Assembly (NCBI RefSeq): GCF_000373145.1
Contig: NZ_KB890602.1
Location: forward strand, 214,483-278,482
Origin: Thermus oshimai DSM 12092
GTDB taxonomy: Bacteria; Deinococcota; Deinococci; Deinococcales; Thermaceae
Length of the DNA: 64,000 bases
Reading direction: 5' to 3'
Shown here: piece after piece, positions 10,082 through 23,148 of the stretch
Position numbering within the stretch: position 1 is the stretch's first letter
Layout of the letters: every line of letters starts with the position of its first letter
The notes under the pieces: generated by a model
The model's database searches: none
What the model saw: the letters and a program-made list of their open reading frames with translations, nothing else
Told to the model about the DNA's origin: nothing
Made by a program: the position numbers and the translations under genes

Positions 10082-11404
10082 ATGCGCGCACACCTCATCA
10101 CCTACGGTTGCCAGATGAACGAGTACGACTCCCACCTGGTGGCGAGCGAGCTGGTGAGCCTCGGGTGGGAGCTGGTGGACTCCGTTGAGGAGGCGGACTT
10201 CGTCTTGGTGAACACCTGCGCGGTGCGGGGCAAGCCCGTGGAGAAGGTGCGGGCCCTGTTGGGGCAACTGCGCAAGGAGAAGGAGCGCCGGGGCCTCCTC
10301 GTGGGGATGATGGGCTGCCTGGCCCAGCTGGACGAGGGCCAGCAGATGGCGAGGAAGTTCGGGGTGGACATCCTCCTGGGCCCCGGAGCGCTTACCTCCC
10401 TCCCTGAGGCCTTGAAGAAGCACGAGCGCTTCTTTGACCTCACCTTCCGCCAGGACCTCCTGGACTACATCCCCCCGCCCCCCAAGGGGGCCCTTTCCGC
10501 CCACGTGACCATCATCCGGGGGTGCAACCACCACTGCACCTACTGCATCGTCCCCACCACCCGGGGCCCGGAGGTCTCCCGCCACCCCGACCTCATCCTG
10601 AAGGAGATCGAGATGCTCAAGGCCGCGGGGGTGGTGGAGGTCACCCTCCTGGGGCAGAACGTGAACTCCTACGGCAAGGACCAGCCGGGCTTCCCCTCCT
10701 TCGCCGAGCTCCTAAGGATGGTGGGCCGGATGGGGATCCCCCGGGTGCGCTTCCTCACCAGCCACCCCGTGAACTTCACCGACGACATCATCGAGGCCAT
10801 CGCGGAGACCCCGGCCATCTGCCGCTACATCCACCTTCCCGTGCAGTCGGGCTCGGACCGGATCCTAAGGCGCATGGCCCGGGAGTACCGCCGGGCGCAC
10901 TATCTGGAAAGAATACGCAAGATTCGGGAAGCCCTCCCGGATGCGGTGCTTTCCACGGACATCATCGTGGGCTTCCCCGGGGAGACGGAGGAGGACTTCC
11001 AGGAGACCCTCTCCCTCTACGACGAGGTGGGCTACGACCAGGCCTACATGTTCATCTACTCCCCCCGCCCCGGCACCCCCGCCTACAAGCACTTCCAGGA
11101 CCTGCCCCGGGAGGTGAAGGTGGAGCGGCTCATGCGCCTCATTGAGAAGCAGAAGGAGTGGAGCTACCGCCGGAACCAGGCCTGGGTGGGGAAGACCGTG
11201 GAGGTCCTGGTGCGGGGGGAGGCCAAGGAGGAGGGGTACGTCCAGGGCCACGACCGGGGGAACCACCCCGTCCTCCTCCCCGCCCACCAGGCCCCCACCC
11301 CTGGGCTTTACCAGGTGGAGATCAAGCAGGCCACGCCCCACCTCCTCTTCGGGGAGGTGGTGGGGGCAGAGGCCCCTGCCCCCATTCCCCTGCCGGTGGC
11401 ATGA
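10082..11404 (+). CDS. miaB: tRNA-2-methylthio-N6-dimethylallyladenosine synthase
   Basis: Radical SAM methylthiotransferase modifying A37 of tRNAs that read UNN codons; 440 residues. The N-terminal UPF0004 domain starts [12 protein letters not shown] and has NTCAV and GCLAQ cysteines for the auxiliary cluster. The radical SAM motif is [13 protein letters not shown], and a TRAM domain ([17 protein letters not shown]) ends the protein. ATG 10082 follows GGGAGG; the upstream in-frame ATG at 10028 has none. The next gene starts in its stop codon (ATGA). Confidence 0.96.
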   Translation: MRAHLITYGCQMNEYDSHLVASELVSLGWELVDSVEEADFVLVNTCAVRGKPVEKVRALLGQLRKEKERRGLLVGMMGCLAQLDEGQQMARKFGVDILLGPGALTSLPEALKKHERFFDLTFRQDLLDYIPPPPKGALSAHVTIIRGCNHHCTYCIVPTTRGPEVSRHPDLILKEIEMLKAAGVVEVTLLGQNVNSYGKDQPGFPSFAELLRMVGRMGIPRVRFLTSHPVNFTDDIIEAIAETPAICRYIHLPVQSGSDRILRRMAREYRRAHYLERIRKIREALPDAVLSTDIIVGFPGETEEDFQETLSLYDEVGYDQAYMFIYSPRPGTPAYKHFQDLPREVKVERLMRLIEKQKEWSYRRNQAWVGKTVEVLVRGEAKEEGYVQGHDRGNHPVLLPAHQAPTPGLYQVEIKQATPHLLFGEVVGAEAPAPIPLPVA

Positions 11405-11733
11405 GGCCCCTTTTGCCCCTTTCCGGCGCGCTGGGGCTTTTCCTCCTCCTCTTCGCCGCGTTCCGCTTCACCCTAGGGGGGCTTCTCCTGGCCCTTCTCC
11501 TTTCCGCCTTCCTCTTCCTCCTCCTGGACCGCTGGCAGGGGGGGTTCCTCCGAAGGGGGCCTTCCCCCTGGGCCAGGGAGCGCCTGGCCATGAAGGAGGC
11601 CTGGCGGCGGGGGGGGTTCCTGCGCCCCGAGGACCTTAGCCCCTACATGCCCCTTTCCGAGGCCCAGGCCCTTCTCCAGGCCCTGGCGGGGCGGGGGATT
11701 TGCCGGAGGGAAGGGGAAGGGTACCGCTTTTAG
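11401..11733 (+). CDS. Small membrane protein coupled to miaB
   Basis: 110 residues, not recognised. The first ~42 residues form two hydrophobic helices in a hairpin. The rest is soluble, with a helical [20 protein letters not shown] stretch resembling a small winged-helix end. ATG 11401 overlaps the miaB stop, so it is probably translationally coupled. A hairpin starts right after its stop codon. Confidence 0.72.
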   Translation: MRPLLPLSGALGLFLLLFAAFRFTLGGLLLALLLSAFLFLLLDRWQGGFLRRGPSPWARERLAMKEAWRRGGFLRPEDLSPYMPLSEAQALLQALAGRGICRREGEGYRF

Positions 11734-11776
11734 CCCCATCGCGGCTTGCGCTGCGATGGGGGCCCCAAAGATGGGG
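11734..11776 (+). terminator. Intergenic hairpin followed by a GCCCC...GGGG tail
   Basis: CCCCATCGC (11734-11742) pairs with GCGATGGGG (11753-11761) around a 10-base loop, starting at the base after a stop codon. It continues GCCCCAAAGATGGGG. No U-tract follows, so termination is uncertain. The hairpin plus GCCCCARAG...GGGG tail recurs near 29598. Confidence 0.45.
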
Positions 11777-11781
11777 TGGAT

Positions 11782-12648
11782 ATGGGGGGTGTAGTGGTGG
11801 TGGGCGCGGGGGTGGCGGGGGCCGCGGCCGCCTTGGCCCTGAAGGGGGCGGGCCTTCCCGTCCTCTGGGTGGCGGAGGGGGTGGGGGATGCGAGCCGCGT
11901 CCCCGTGGCCCTGGTGAACCCCGTGCGGGGGAAGCGGGGGACCTTGGTGCCGGAAGGCGCTTTGGCCCTCGAGGCCGCCCTCGCCCTCTATAGCCGCTAC
12001 GTGCCCCTCCACAAGGGCCTCCTCCGCCCCGTCCCCGAGGGGGAGCGGGCGGCCTGGGAGAGGCGCCTTGGGGCAAGCGGCCTCCCCTACCGCTGGACCC
12101 GGGAGGGGCTTTTCCTGCCCGAGGCCTTCTGGCTGGAGCCCCGGCCCTTTTTGGAAAGGGTTTGGGCCGAGCTCGGAGGCCTCAGGGATCGGGTGGTGGC
12201 CTACGCCCCGGGGGAGGTGGGGTTGGAGGGGGGAAGGCGGCTAAGGCCCGAGCTCGTGGTCTGGGCGGGGGGGGCCCGGGGGGCCGGGGTCTTGGGCCTC
12301 GAGGGGCGGATGGTGGCGGGGCTGGAGCTCCTCCTTCTGGAGTACCGGGAGGTGGCCCTGAGCTATAGGGTCTTCCTAGCGGGGCCGGCCCTTGGGGGGA
12401 GCTACCTGGACCTCCCCGGCTACGCCGAGCCGCCCCCTTCGGAGGGGGAGGCGGAGTGGCTCCTTAGGGGGGCGGAGGCCCTTCTGGGCTACCGGCCCCG
12501 GGTAGCCGGGGCCTGGCGGGGGGTGCGCTTCCGCAGGCCCCACCCCCTCACCCCCATCCCCGGGGGGTACGCCCTCACGGGCTTCGGCTCCACGGGCTTT
12601 CTCCTGGTCCCCCTTTGGGCCAGGCGGCTGGTGGAGGCCTTAGGCTAA
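11782..12648 (+). CDS. FAD-dependent oxidoreductase, D-amino-acid-oxidase (DAO) family
   Basis: About 288 residues. The N-terminal Rossmann motif VVVVGAGVAGAAAALAL binds FAD. The end, GYALTGFGSTGFLLVPLWA, is the typical closing FAD contact of DAO/GlyOx/MnmC-type oxidases. ATG 11782 immediately precedes the Rossmann strand; an earlier ATG at 11746 falls in the intergenic hairpin. It lies 4 bases before mobA. Given the preceding miaB, a role related to the oxidase half of MnmC is possible but unproved; glycine or other amine oxidation is equally likely. Confidence 0.75.
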   Translation: MGGVVVVGAGVAGAAAALALKGAGLPVLWVAEGVGDASRVPVALVNPVRGKRGTLVPEGALALEAALALYSRYVPLHKGLLRPVPEGERAAWERRLGASGLPYRWTREGLFLPEAFWLEPRPFLERVWAELGGLRDRVVAYAPGEVGLEGGRRLRPELVVWAGGARGAGVLGLEGRMVAGLELLLLEYREVALSYRVFLAGPALGGSYLDLPGYAEPPPSEGEAEWLLRGAEALLGYRPRVAGAWRGVRFRRPHPLTPIPGGYALTGFGSTGFLLVPLWARRLVEALG

Positions 12649-12652
12649 GGGT

Positions 12653-13210
12653 ATGTACACCGGCGCGGTGCTGGCGGGGGGGCTTTCCAAGCGCTTCGGG
12701 GAGGACAAGGCCCTTTACCCCTACCGGGGGAAGCCCCTCCTCCTTTGGGTTCTGGAAAGCCTTTCGGGGGCGGGGGAACGGTTCATCGTGGCGAACCGCC
12801 CCTACGAGGGGTTCGGGGTGCCCGTCTACCCCGACCTCCTGCCGGGGGGGGATAGCCTCTCGGGGCTCCACACCGCTCTGGTCCAGGCCCGCTTCCCCTG
12901 GGTGGCCGTGGCCGCCACGGACCTTCCCTTCCTCACCCGGGCCTACTGGGACTACCTCTACGAGAGGGCCCTGGCCTCCCCCCACCCCGTGGTGGTGCCC
13001 CTAAACCCCGAGGGCCACCTGGAGCCCCTCATGGCCCTTTACCACAAAGACTGCCTGCCCCAGGTGGAGCGCCAGCTCCGGGAGGGGGATTTCCTCCTTA
13101 GGCGGGTGATGGAGGCCTTGGGGGCCACCTACCTCCCCGCGGAGGAGGTGGTGGCCCGCTTTGGGCGGGAGGTTTTCCTCAACGCCAACCGCAAGGAGGA
13201 GTTGCCCTAG
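12653..13210 (+). CDS. mobA: Molybdenum cofactor guanylyltransferase
   Basis: Adds GMP to molybdopterin to form the MGD cofactor of nitrate and formate-type enzymes. 185 residues, slightly short but typical. The N-terminal nucleotide-binding motif is LAGGLSKRFGEDKAL; the metal site is AATDLPFLTRAYW, with GHLEPLMALY further on. It starts at ATG 12653, 4 bases after the FAD oxidoreductase, and is the last gene of the plus-strand run from miaB. Confidence 0.92.
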   Translation: MYTGAVLAGGLSKRFGEDKALYPYRGKPLLLWVLESLSGAGERFIVANRPYEGFGVPVYPDLLPGGDSLSGLHTALVQARFPWVAVAATDLPFLTRAYWDYLYERALASPHPVVVPLNPEGHLEPLMALYHKDCLPQVERQLREGDFLLRRVMEALGATYLPAEEVVARFGREVFLNANRKEELP

Positions 13211-13267
13211 TCTCGCACCCGGAGCCAGCTAAGGGCTAGGAAGGCTCGATTCCCGGAGGGCAAGGGG

Positions 13268-13388
13268 GCGTTAAGGGTTTGTTAAGGGGGGATCTCCTAT
13301 GCTGCTGGTCAAACTTGCCCCCTCCGTTAAACCCAGGGGGTAAGATGGGACCGAGCTTAACGCCTCCATAGCGCCTCTGGTTAACGCC
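13268..13388. repeat. Cluster of GTTAA/TTAAC repeats before the SARP-like gene
   Basis: The gap 13211-13441 has two direct GTTAAGG heptamers at 13270 and 13281 (11-base period), GTTAA at 13326, and inverted TTAACGCC copies at 13357 and 13381. GGCGTTAAG (13268-13276) and CTTAACGCC (13356-13364) are exact inverted repeats. A TAAGAT -10-like hexamer lies at 13341. An 11-base period of direct heptamers is how SARP-type activators bind, so these may be autoregulatory sites. I see no other gene in this stretch. Confidence 0.5.
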
Positions 13389-15148
13389 TAGGGAAGGATG
13401 GCACTCATGGTGTGCATGGAACGTATAGGAGGTGGAAAGCCGTGCCGGTGCGGTATGAAGGAAGGTTCCGGCTGGTCCTCTCTGGCCCCGCCCGCCTGGA
13501 GCGGGGGGGACAAGCGGTGCGGGTCCGGCGGAAGGCCCTCGCCCTCCTCTACTACCTGGCCCTGGAGGGCCCCGCGCGCCGGGCCCTTCTGGCCGATCTC
13601 CTTTGGGGCCACGGGGCCGCGTTGCAAAACCTTCGGGTGGAGCTTCACCACCTGAACGAGGTTTTGGGGGGTGCTTTCTTTAGGGGGCAGGACCCCTTGA
13701 GCCTGCCCCCGGTGGTGGAGCTGGCGGAGGGGACGGGGGAGGTGCCCTTGGAGGGCCTCGAGGGCCTCTCCCCCGAGTGGGACGGGTGGCTCCAGGGCCT
13801 GAGGGCCCGGTTGGGCTCGAGGCCCCAGCTCCAACCCCTTCCCGAACGCCTCCGGGGCGTGGGCCCGCCCCACTTGCTCCTCCTCATCTCCCCTTTGGGG
13901 TCGGACCCCGAGGGGGTGGCCCGGGCCCTGGCCCGCCACCTGGGCCTTCCCTTCCGGATGGGCCTGGGGCGGGGGCGTGGGGTTTTCTACCTCTCCGAAC
14001 CCTTCCCCCCGGCGGAGCGGGCCGCGCAGATGGCGGAGAACCGGGAGGGGGTGTACGTGCTGGCCCGGAGCGCCCTGGGCGAGGATCCCCCTTTTTTCCT
14101 CGCCGCCCGGGTCCAGTACCCCCCCGCCCGGACCCGGGTGGTGACCCTGGAGCCCCTTTCCTGGCTCGAGGCCCGACGGGGGCCCCTAAAGGGGATGCCC
14201 TTTGAGGAGGCCGCCCGCTACTACCTCCATAGCGGGGGGTGGCCCCTTTTTCTGGCGGAGCTCCTGGCGGTGGGGAACCCCGAGGCCCTGCCCCAAAGGG
14301 TGCGGGCCGCGGTCATGCTGGAGGCGAGCCGCCTTACGCCCGAGGAGCGCCTGGCTTTGGAGCGGCTTTCCGTGCACCCTGGGCCTCTAGAAGAGGGCCT
14401 GGTGGAGGCCCTAGGGGCTTCGGAGGTGCTGGAGCGGCTGGAGGCCCTGCACTGGCTTTCCTACCGGGAAGGGGGGTGGGTTTTCGCGGACGAGGTGGTG
14501 CGCCGGGTGTTCTGCTCGGCCCTGGAGCCGGGGGTGAAAAGACGCCTCCACCGTCTGGCGGCGGAGTGGCTGGAGGCCAAGGGGAGGCTTTGGGCCGCCT
14601 TCTACCACCGGATGCAGCTGGGGGAAGGCCCCCAGGACCCTCCTCCCCTGCCCCCCTTCCTGGAACCCCTCTTCTTCCCGGAAGGGCGGCTGGTGCTGGA
14701 CTCCTGGCCCCAGGAAGGGGTGGGCCGGGGAAGGAGGCTCCACCCCGAGCTCCTTCCCCAGGGCCCCGTGGTTTTAGAGGGGGAGGAGGCGGCCTGGACC
14801 CAGCGGGATGGGGTTCCCTCGGCCCTTTCCTGGAGCCTCGAGGCCCCCGCCCTCCTGGAGCTGGAAGCCCGGGTCTTCCTGGCGAGCCCCCTCCGGGTGG
14901 GGCTTAGCGGGGCGGGGTGGCCCCTGGTCCTGCAACACCCCTTGGGGGCGGTGTACTTCCTCCCCTACGGGCAGGCGGGCAGGAGGGGCAACCAGGGGGT
15001 TTTGCCCCTGGAAGGGGGCCCTTTCCGGCTCTTCCTTCCCCCCGGGTTTTACCAACTCCAAAGCCATGCGGAGAGGGCGTTGGTGGAGCTCCGCTTGAGG
15101 TTCTACGAGGCCCAGCCGGGGGAGGAGGCCGCCTTCAGCCTCGAGGCC

Positions 15149-17530
<2,382 letters not shown>

Positions 17531-17549
17531 CTACCCCCATGATACGGGA

Positions 17550-17578
17550 TGCCCCGGGGCCAAAGGCACCCGGGGGCA
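17550..17578 (-). terminator. GC-rich hairpin between lipoprotein gene and lon
   Basis: On minus, TGCCCCCGGG (17578-17569) pairs with CCCGGGGCA (17558-17550), with one bulge, around a 10-base loop. It follows the lipoprotein gene and precedes the lon promoter. There is no clear U-tract; terminator function is likely but not certain. Confidence 0.45.
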
Positions 17579-17589
17579 CAAAAGGGCCC

Positions 17590-18096
17590 TTAGAAGCCCA
17601 CGGTGACCGTGGCCTTCATGCCCTTGAAGGTCAGGGTGAGGGGGGTGGAGGGGAGGCCCTGGTATTTCAGACCAAGCCAGAGCCTTCCCTGCCGGATGCC
17701 CTGCGCGAGGGTTTCCCCTTGAAGGGTGAAGGCGGTGCGGCTGGTACCGCTGAAGGTGGCTTCCCCTACCTTTTCGTCGTCCGGCCCAATGGCGCAGAGG
17801 TAGACCGAAGGGGCCACGGGGGGGACGGGGTCGCAGTCGCCAGGGTCTTCCGTGCGGGCGTAGAACTCCAGGGTGGCGGTGAGGAGTTGGGAAGCCTCCA
17901 GGATCCCATCCACCCTAACCCCCCTCACCACATCCACGGGGGGCGGGGTGAAGGAGAGGCCCTCCTGGGGGTAGACCACCCTCCCGCCGGTGTCCCCAAG
18001 GCCAGGAAGGTTTAGGGTCTGGTCGGGCAGAACCACGGTGAGGGAAAGGGAGCAGGCGGAGAGGAGAAGCCCGAGGAGGAAAAGGGCACGCCGCAT
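17590..18096 (-). CDS. Putative lipoprotein
   Basis: 168 residues, not recognised. The signal peptide MRRALFLLGLLLSAC ends in a lipobox (LLSAC), so it is likely acylated and anchored outside the inner membrane. The remainder is beta-rich with two cysteines (GDCDP, YLCAI) that could pair. A similar short lipoprotein start is seen at 35320. ATG 18096 is only 14 bases from the divergent pyrD ATG; TATCGT (18108-18103) ends 6 bases before it, so the message is probably leaderless. Confidence 0.7.
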   Translation of the reverse strand: MRRALFLLGLLLSACSLSLTVVLPDQTLNLPGLGDTGGRVVYPQEGLSFTPPPVDVVRGVRVDGILEASQLLTATLEFYARTEDPGDCDPVPPVAPSVYLCAIGPDDEKVGEATFSGTSRTAFTLQGETLAQGIRQGRLWLGLKYQGLPSTPLTLTFKGMKATVTVGF

Positions 18097-18110
18097 GGGA
18101 AAACGATACC

Positions 18111-19160
18111 ATGGAAAGGATGCACCGCGCCCTCTTCCTCCTGGAGCCGGAAACCGCCCACGAGCTTACCCTGGAGGCCTTGCGCCTCTGGTCGGGGTGC
18201 GGGCCCCTCCTGGAGGTGCCGGCCCGTTTGCTCCGGGTGGAGGACCCGCGCCTTAGGGTGGAGGCCTTGGGGCTTTCCTTCCCCAACCCCTTGGGCCTCG
18301 CCGCGGGGATGGACAAGGACGCCCGGGCCCTGGGGGCCTGGTGGGCCTTGGGCTTCGGCTTCGCCGAGGTGGGGACCCTCACCCCAAGGCCCCAAGGGGG
18401 AAACCCGAGGCCGAGGCTTTTCCGCCTCCCCGAGGACGGGGCCCTCATCAACCGCATGGGCTTCAACAACGAGGGGGCCTTAAGGGCGGCGGAGCGCCTA
18501 AAGGCCTTCCGGGCCCGGGGGCTTCCTTTGCCGGTGGGGGTGAACCTGGGCAAGAACTGGGACACCCCTTTGGAGCGGGCGGCGGAGGACTACCTGGAGG
18601 CCCTGAGGATCCTCGAGGCCCACGGGGACTACTTCGTCCTGAACGTGAGCTCCCCCAACACCCCCGGGCTTCGCACCCTCCAGGAGGGGCCTTTTCTGGA
18701 CGAGCTCCTTTCCCGCCTCCGCCCGGCCACGGAAAAGCCCCTCCTTCTGAAAGTGGCCCCGGACCTCTCTCCGGAGGCCCTGGACAGCGTCTTGGAGCTC
18801 GCCCTCAAGCACCGCCTCCAGGGCCTGGTGGCGGTGAACACCACCCTGGGCCGGGAAGGGCTCAAAAGCCCCCTCGCCCGGGAGGCCGGGGGGCTTTCCG
18901 GCCGCCCCTTGAAGGGGAGGGCCTTGGAGGTCCTCCGCCACCTGGCCCAAGGGGGAAAGGGCCTCACCCTGGTCTCCGTGGGGGGGGTGGAGACCCCGGA
19001 GGACCTCTGGGCGAGGCTTAGGGCGGGGGCTCGGCTGGTCCAGGCCTACACCGGCTTCGTCTACGGGGGGCCTCTTTTCCCGAGGAGGATGCTGAAGGGG
19101 CTTTTGCGGATTCTGGAGGCCGAGGGGGTGGCCCGGCTTCAGGACCTCTTCACACCGTAA
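18111..19160 (+). CDS. pyrD: Dihydroorotate dehydrogenase, class 2 (quinone)
   Basis: Fourth step of pyrimidine synthesis, membrane-associated, passing electrons to the quinone pool; 349 residues. The N-terminal helix (residues 1-40) and PNPLGLAAGMDKDA, GFGFAEVGTLTPRPQ, NRMGFNNEG and the catalytic-serine loop NVSSPNTPGLR mark class 2. Start: ATG 18111; ATG 18120 is possible. It is divergent from the lipoprotein gene and separate from pyrRBC, and overlaps the convergent Uma2 gene by 11 bases. Confidence 0.96.
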   Translation: MERMHRALFLLEPETAHELTLEALRLWSGCGPLLEVPARLLRVEDPRLRVEALGLSFPNPLGLAAGMDKDARALGAWWALGFGFAEVGTLTPRPQGGNPRPRLFRLPEDGALINRMGFNNEGALRAAERLKAFRARGLPLPVGVNLGKNWDTPLERAAEDYLEALRILEAHGDYFVLNVSSPNTPGLRTLQEGPFLDELLSRLRPATEKPLLLKVAPDLSPEALDSVLELALKHRLQGLVAVNTTLGREGLKSPLAREAGGLSGRPLKGRALEVLRHLAQGGKGLTLVSVGGVETPEDLWARLRAGARLVQAYTGFVYGGPLFPRRMLKGLLRILEAEGVARLQDLFTP

Positions 19161-19626
19161 GGGTGCACCCGCAAAGGAGGGGGATCTCCACCGGGGAGAC
19201 GAGCCGTTCCGCCCGGTCTTGGCGCAGGTGGAGGACGAGGAGGGTGTGGGGGTCGAAGACCACCACGTCCTTCACCCCTTGGGAGAGGTAAAAGCGGGGG
19301 GCGATCTCCAGGTCCTTAGCCTCGTAGCCCCGGCTCACCACCTCCACCACCGCCTCGGGGAGGAGGGTGATGGCCTCGTCCAGCTCCTCGGGCTCCCGGC
19401 AGAAGAGGGCGATGTCGGGCCTCTTATAGGACCCGTCGGGAAAGCGCACGTAGACGTTGGCCACGTGGACGCACCCGCAGGCCCCCTCCTCCTTGCGGAT
19501 GCTCTGCCGGATGCGGTCCACGGCCTTCTGGTGGCGGTAGGTGGGGTGGGCCTCCCACAGGGGAAGCCCGCCCACCCACTCCAGCCTTAGGCCGAGCTCG
19601 TCCGCCTTGAGGAGGGTTTCCAGCAC
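19150..19626 (-). CDS. Uma2-family (DUF820) restriction-endonuclease-fold protein
   Basis: 158 residues. The PD-(D/E)XK-like core is visible: RPDIALF, then PEAVVEVVS and the Lys in YEAKD. The family is common in Cyanobacteria and Thermus, often in stand-alone copies of unclear function. Start GTG 19626; TAGGAT (19638-19633) ends 6 bases before it and overlaps the end of pyrC, so it may have its own leaderless message as well as read-through from the pyr operon. Confidence 0.82.
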   Translation of the reverse strand: MLETLLKADELGLRLEWVGGLPLWEAHPTYRHQKAVDRIRQSIRKEEGACGCVHVANVYVRFPDGSYKRPDIALFCREPEELDEAITLLPEAVVEVVSRGYEAKDLEIAPRFYLSQGVKDVVVFDPHTLLVLHLRQDRAERLVSPVEIPLLCGCTLTV

Positions 19627-19630
19627 CCCC

Positions 19631-20914
19631 TTATCCTACCGCCCGGTGCACGGCCCGCCCCGCCACCAGGGTGAGCACCGGCCAGCCCGAAAGGCTCTGG
19701 CCTGCCCAAGGGGAGTAGCGGGCCTTGGAGGCGAAGCGGCTTGGGTCCACGGGGCGCGCCTTGGGGCTTAAGAGCACCAGGCTCGCCTCCGCCCCTACCT
19801 CCAGGTGGAGGGGGGGAAGCCCCAGGACCCGCCTGGGCCCGTCGGTGAAGAGCTCTATAAGCCTCGGGAGGGGGAAGCCCCGCTTGAGGTGGAGCTCGGT
19901 GTAGAGGAGGGGGAAGGCCACCTCTAGGCTCGGGATCCCGAAGGGGGCCCTTAGGAGGTCCATCTCCTTCTCTGCCAGGGTGTGGGGGGCGTGGTCGGTG
20001 GCGATGGCGTCTACCGTTCCGTCCAGAAGTCCTTCCAGGAGGGCCTCCCGGTCGGCCTCCGTCCGGAGGGGCGGGGCCACCTTGAAGAGGGGGTCCAGGC
20101 CCCTTAGGGCCTCCTCCGTGAGGGTGAGGTGGTGGGGGGTGGCCTCCGCGGTCACGGGGAGGCCCAACCGCTTGGCCTCCCGGAGGAGCCCCAGGCCCCT
20201 TTCCGTGGAGAGGTGCTGGACGTGAAGGCGGGGGGTGCCCCCCTGGGCCCGCCTTAGGGCGTAGCGGAGGACCTCGAGGTCGCGGGCGATGCGGGCCGCC
20301 TCGGCCTCCGGGGGGTTCCCAGGGAGGCCCAGGGCGTCCGCAAGGGGCCCGTCGTTCATGACCCCGCCCCGCCTCAAGGAGGCGTCCTCCGCGTGCACGG
20401 CCACGGGGACCCCTAAGGCCCCGGCCTGGAGGAGGCCTAGGGCCAGGGTCCCGGCGTCCTCGTTGGTCCGCCCGTCGTCCGTGAAGAGGATGGCCCCAGC
20501 TGCCTTAAGGAGGCCCAAGGGGGCGAGGGCCTTCCCCTCCTGCCCTTGGGTGAGGGCCGCGGCGGGGTGGAGGCGGGCGAGGCCCAGGCCCTCGGCCTTT
20601 TCCCGTAGGGCCCTCACCGTCTCCGGCTGGTCCACGGGGGGCGCGGTGTTGGGCATGGAGACCACGTCCGTATACCCGCCCCGGGCCGCGGCGAGAAGCC
20701 CCGTGAAGAGGTCCTCCTTCACCTCCTGCCCGGGCTCGCGCAGGTGGGCGTGGAGGTCCAAAAACCCAGGGGCCAGGAGGAGCTCCGTGCCGTCTATGAC
20801 CTCCCGGGCCTCCCCCCCTTCCAGGGAGAGGATCCGGCCCTCGCCGATGAGGACGTCCGCGGGGCCCCGTTGGCCCTGGGCGTCCACCAAAAGGACGTTC
20901 TTGATCAGCAGCAT
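19631..20914 (-). CDS. pyrC: Dihydroorotase
   Basis: Third step of pyrimidine synthesis, cyclising carbamoyl-aspartate; 427 residues (class I, multifunctional-type length). Metal-binding [12 protein letters not shown] near residue 55 and the later [14 protein letters not shown] are diagnostic, with [12 protein letters not shown] between. It has a GGAGAAC site before ATG 20914 and follows the PIN gene by 12 bases. It is the last biosynthetic gene of the pyrR-pyrB-pyrC operon. Confidence 0.96.
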   Translation of the reverse strand: MLLIKNVLLVDAQGQRGPADVLIGEGRILSLEGGEAREVIDGTELLLAPGFLDLHAHLREPGQEVKEDLFTGLLAAARGGYTDVVSMPNTAPPVDQPETVRALREKAEGLGLARLHPAAALTQGQEGKALAPLGLLKAAGAILFTDDGRTNEDAGTLALGLLQAGALGVPVAVHAEDASLRRGGVMNDGPLADALGLPGNPPEAEAARIARDLEVLRYALRRAQGGTPRLHVQHLSTERGLGLLREAKRLGLPVTAEATPHHLTLTEEALRGLDPLFKVAPPLRTEADREALLEGLLDGTVDAIATDHAPHTLAEKEMDLLRAPFGIPSLEVAFPLLYTELHLKRGFPLPRLIELFTDGPRRVLGLPPLHLEVGAEASLVLLSPKARPVDPSRFASKARYSPWAGQSLSGWPVLTLVAGRAVHRAVG

Positions 20915-20926
20915 GGTTCTCCTTTC

Positions 20927-21403
20927 CTATGGGTTTTCCTCAAACTCCGGAATAGGGTAGACCTCGAGGAACCCCTTGGCCACCCGGTACTGGGCCCGAT
21001 CCAGGGTGAAGAAGCGGATGGGGAAAGGTCCTCGGCGGGCAAAGGCCAGGGCCGCCGCCAGGTGAACGGCATCGGCCCCTTTGAGGGGATGGCGCTGGGC
21101 AAGAAGGCCTGCGGCCCGCATGAGGGCGGGGACGCTTTCCACCAAGTAGAGGCTGGACCAGAGGTCCTCTAGCCCCCGAAGCGCCTGGAGAAACCCTTTT
21201 TGGGTGAGCCGTTGTTGGTCTTTGCGCGCCCTAAGGGCTGCGATGGCCTCGGGGTAGAAGAGGTCGCAGGCGGCCAAGGGTGCGCTTTCCAGAATCTCCT
21301 TCACCCAAGCAAAGGGCTCTCCCGGATGGTCGGCCACCAGGTAGAGGAGGGCGCTGGTGTCGGCGAAAAAGCCGCTAGCGCCGTTCTTGGATGAGGAGCT
21401 CAT
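20927..21403 (-). CDS. PIN-domain protein, VapC-like (equivalent of Thermus bbc)
   Basis: 158 residues. PIN core: FFADTSALLYLVA (first Asp), FYPEAIAALRA (Glu), LKGADAVHLAAALAFA (Asp) and FFTLDRAQYRVAK (last Asp), all consistent with an RNase. It lies between pyrB and pyrC, the place of the unidentified bbc frame reported in the pyr cluster of Thermus strain ZO5. It overlaps the small gene 21375-21524 by 29 bases, as toxin-antitoxin partners do. G+C is visibly lower than in the pyr genes, hinting at later insertion. Confidence 0.82.
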   Translation of the reverse strand: MSSSSKNGASGFFADTSALLYLVADHPGEPFAWVKEILESAPLAACDLFYPEAIAALRARKDQQRLTQKGFLQALRGLEDLWSSLYLVESVPALMRAAGLLAQRHPLKGADAVHLAAALAFARRGPFPIRFFTLDRAQYRVAKGFLEVYPIPEFEENP

Positions 21404-21524
21404 GGAGGTAGGGCTTTTCCCCCTTTAGGAGTACCCGCTTACCCCGTCGCTTTCGCCTGGGGGGGCGGATGGGCACCCTTTCCAAAAGGATTTCCAGGTT
21501 CTCCCCTTCCTTGGCCCGAGGCAT
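21375..21524 (-). CDS. Small basic protein, putative antitoxin partner of the PIN protein
   Basis: 49 codons read directly from sequence. It begins MPRAKEGENLEILLERVPI, has a strongly basic centre (RPPRRKRRGKR) and ends LHELLIQERR. No family was recognised. It immediately precedes and overlaps the PIN gene. TATCCT (21536-21531) ends exactly 6 bases before its ATG, so the pair can be transcribed leaderless, independently of the pyr promoter. The antitoxin role is inferred from position and size only. Confidence 0.6.
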   Translation of the reverse strand: MPRAKEGENLEILLERVPIRPPRRKRRGKRVLLKGEKPYLHELLIQERR

Positions 21525-21530
21525 ACCCTA

Positions 21531-21536
21531 AGGATA
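21531..21536 (-). promoter_or_regulatory. Internal -10 box for the PIN pair
   Basis: TATCCT on minus, 6 bases (TAGGGT) before ATG 21524, right at the end of pyrB. It gives the toxin-antitoxin-like pair its own leaderless promoter inside the pyr operon. Confidence 0.5.
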
Positions 21537-21538
21537 CC

Positions 21539-23148
<1,610 letters not shown>

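Noticed and set aside
13235-13262. tRNA T-arm-like GGCTCGATTCCCGGAGGGCA
   Set aside because: The flanks do not form a T-stem or acceptor stem and no other tRNA parts are present, so it is neither a tRNA nor a clear attachment-site remnant.
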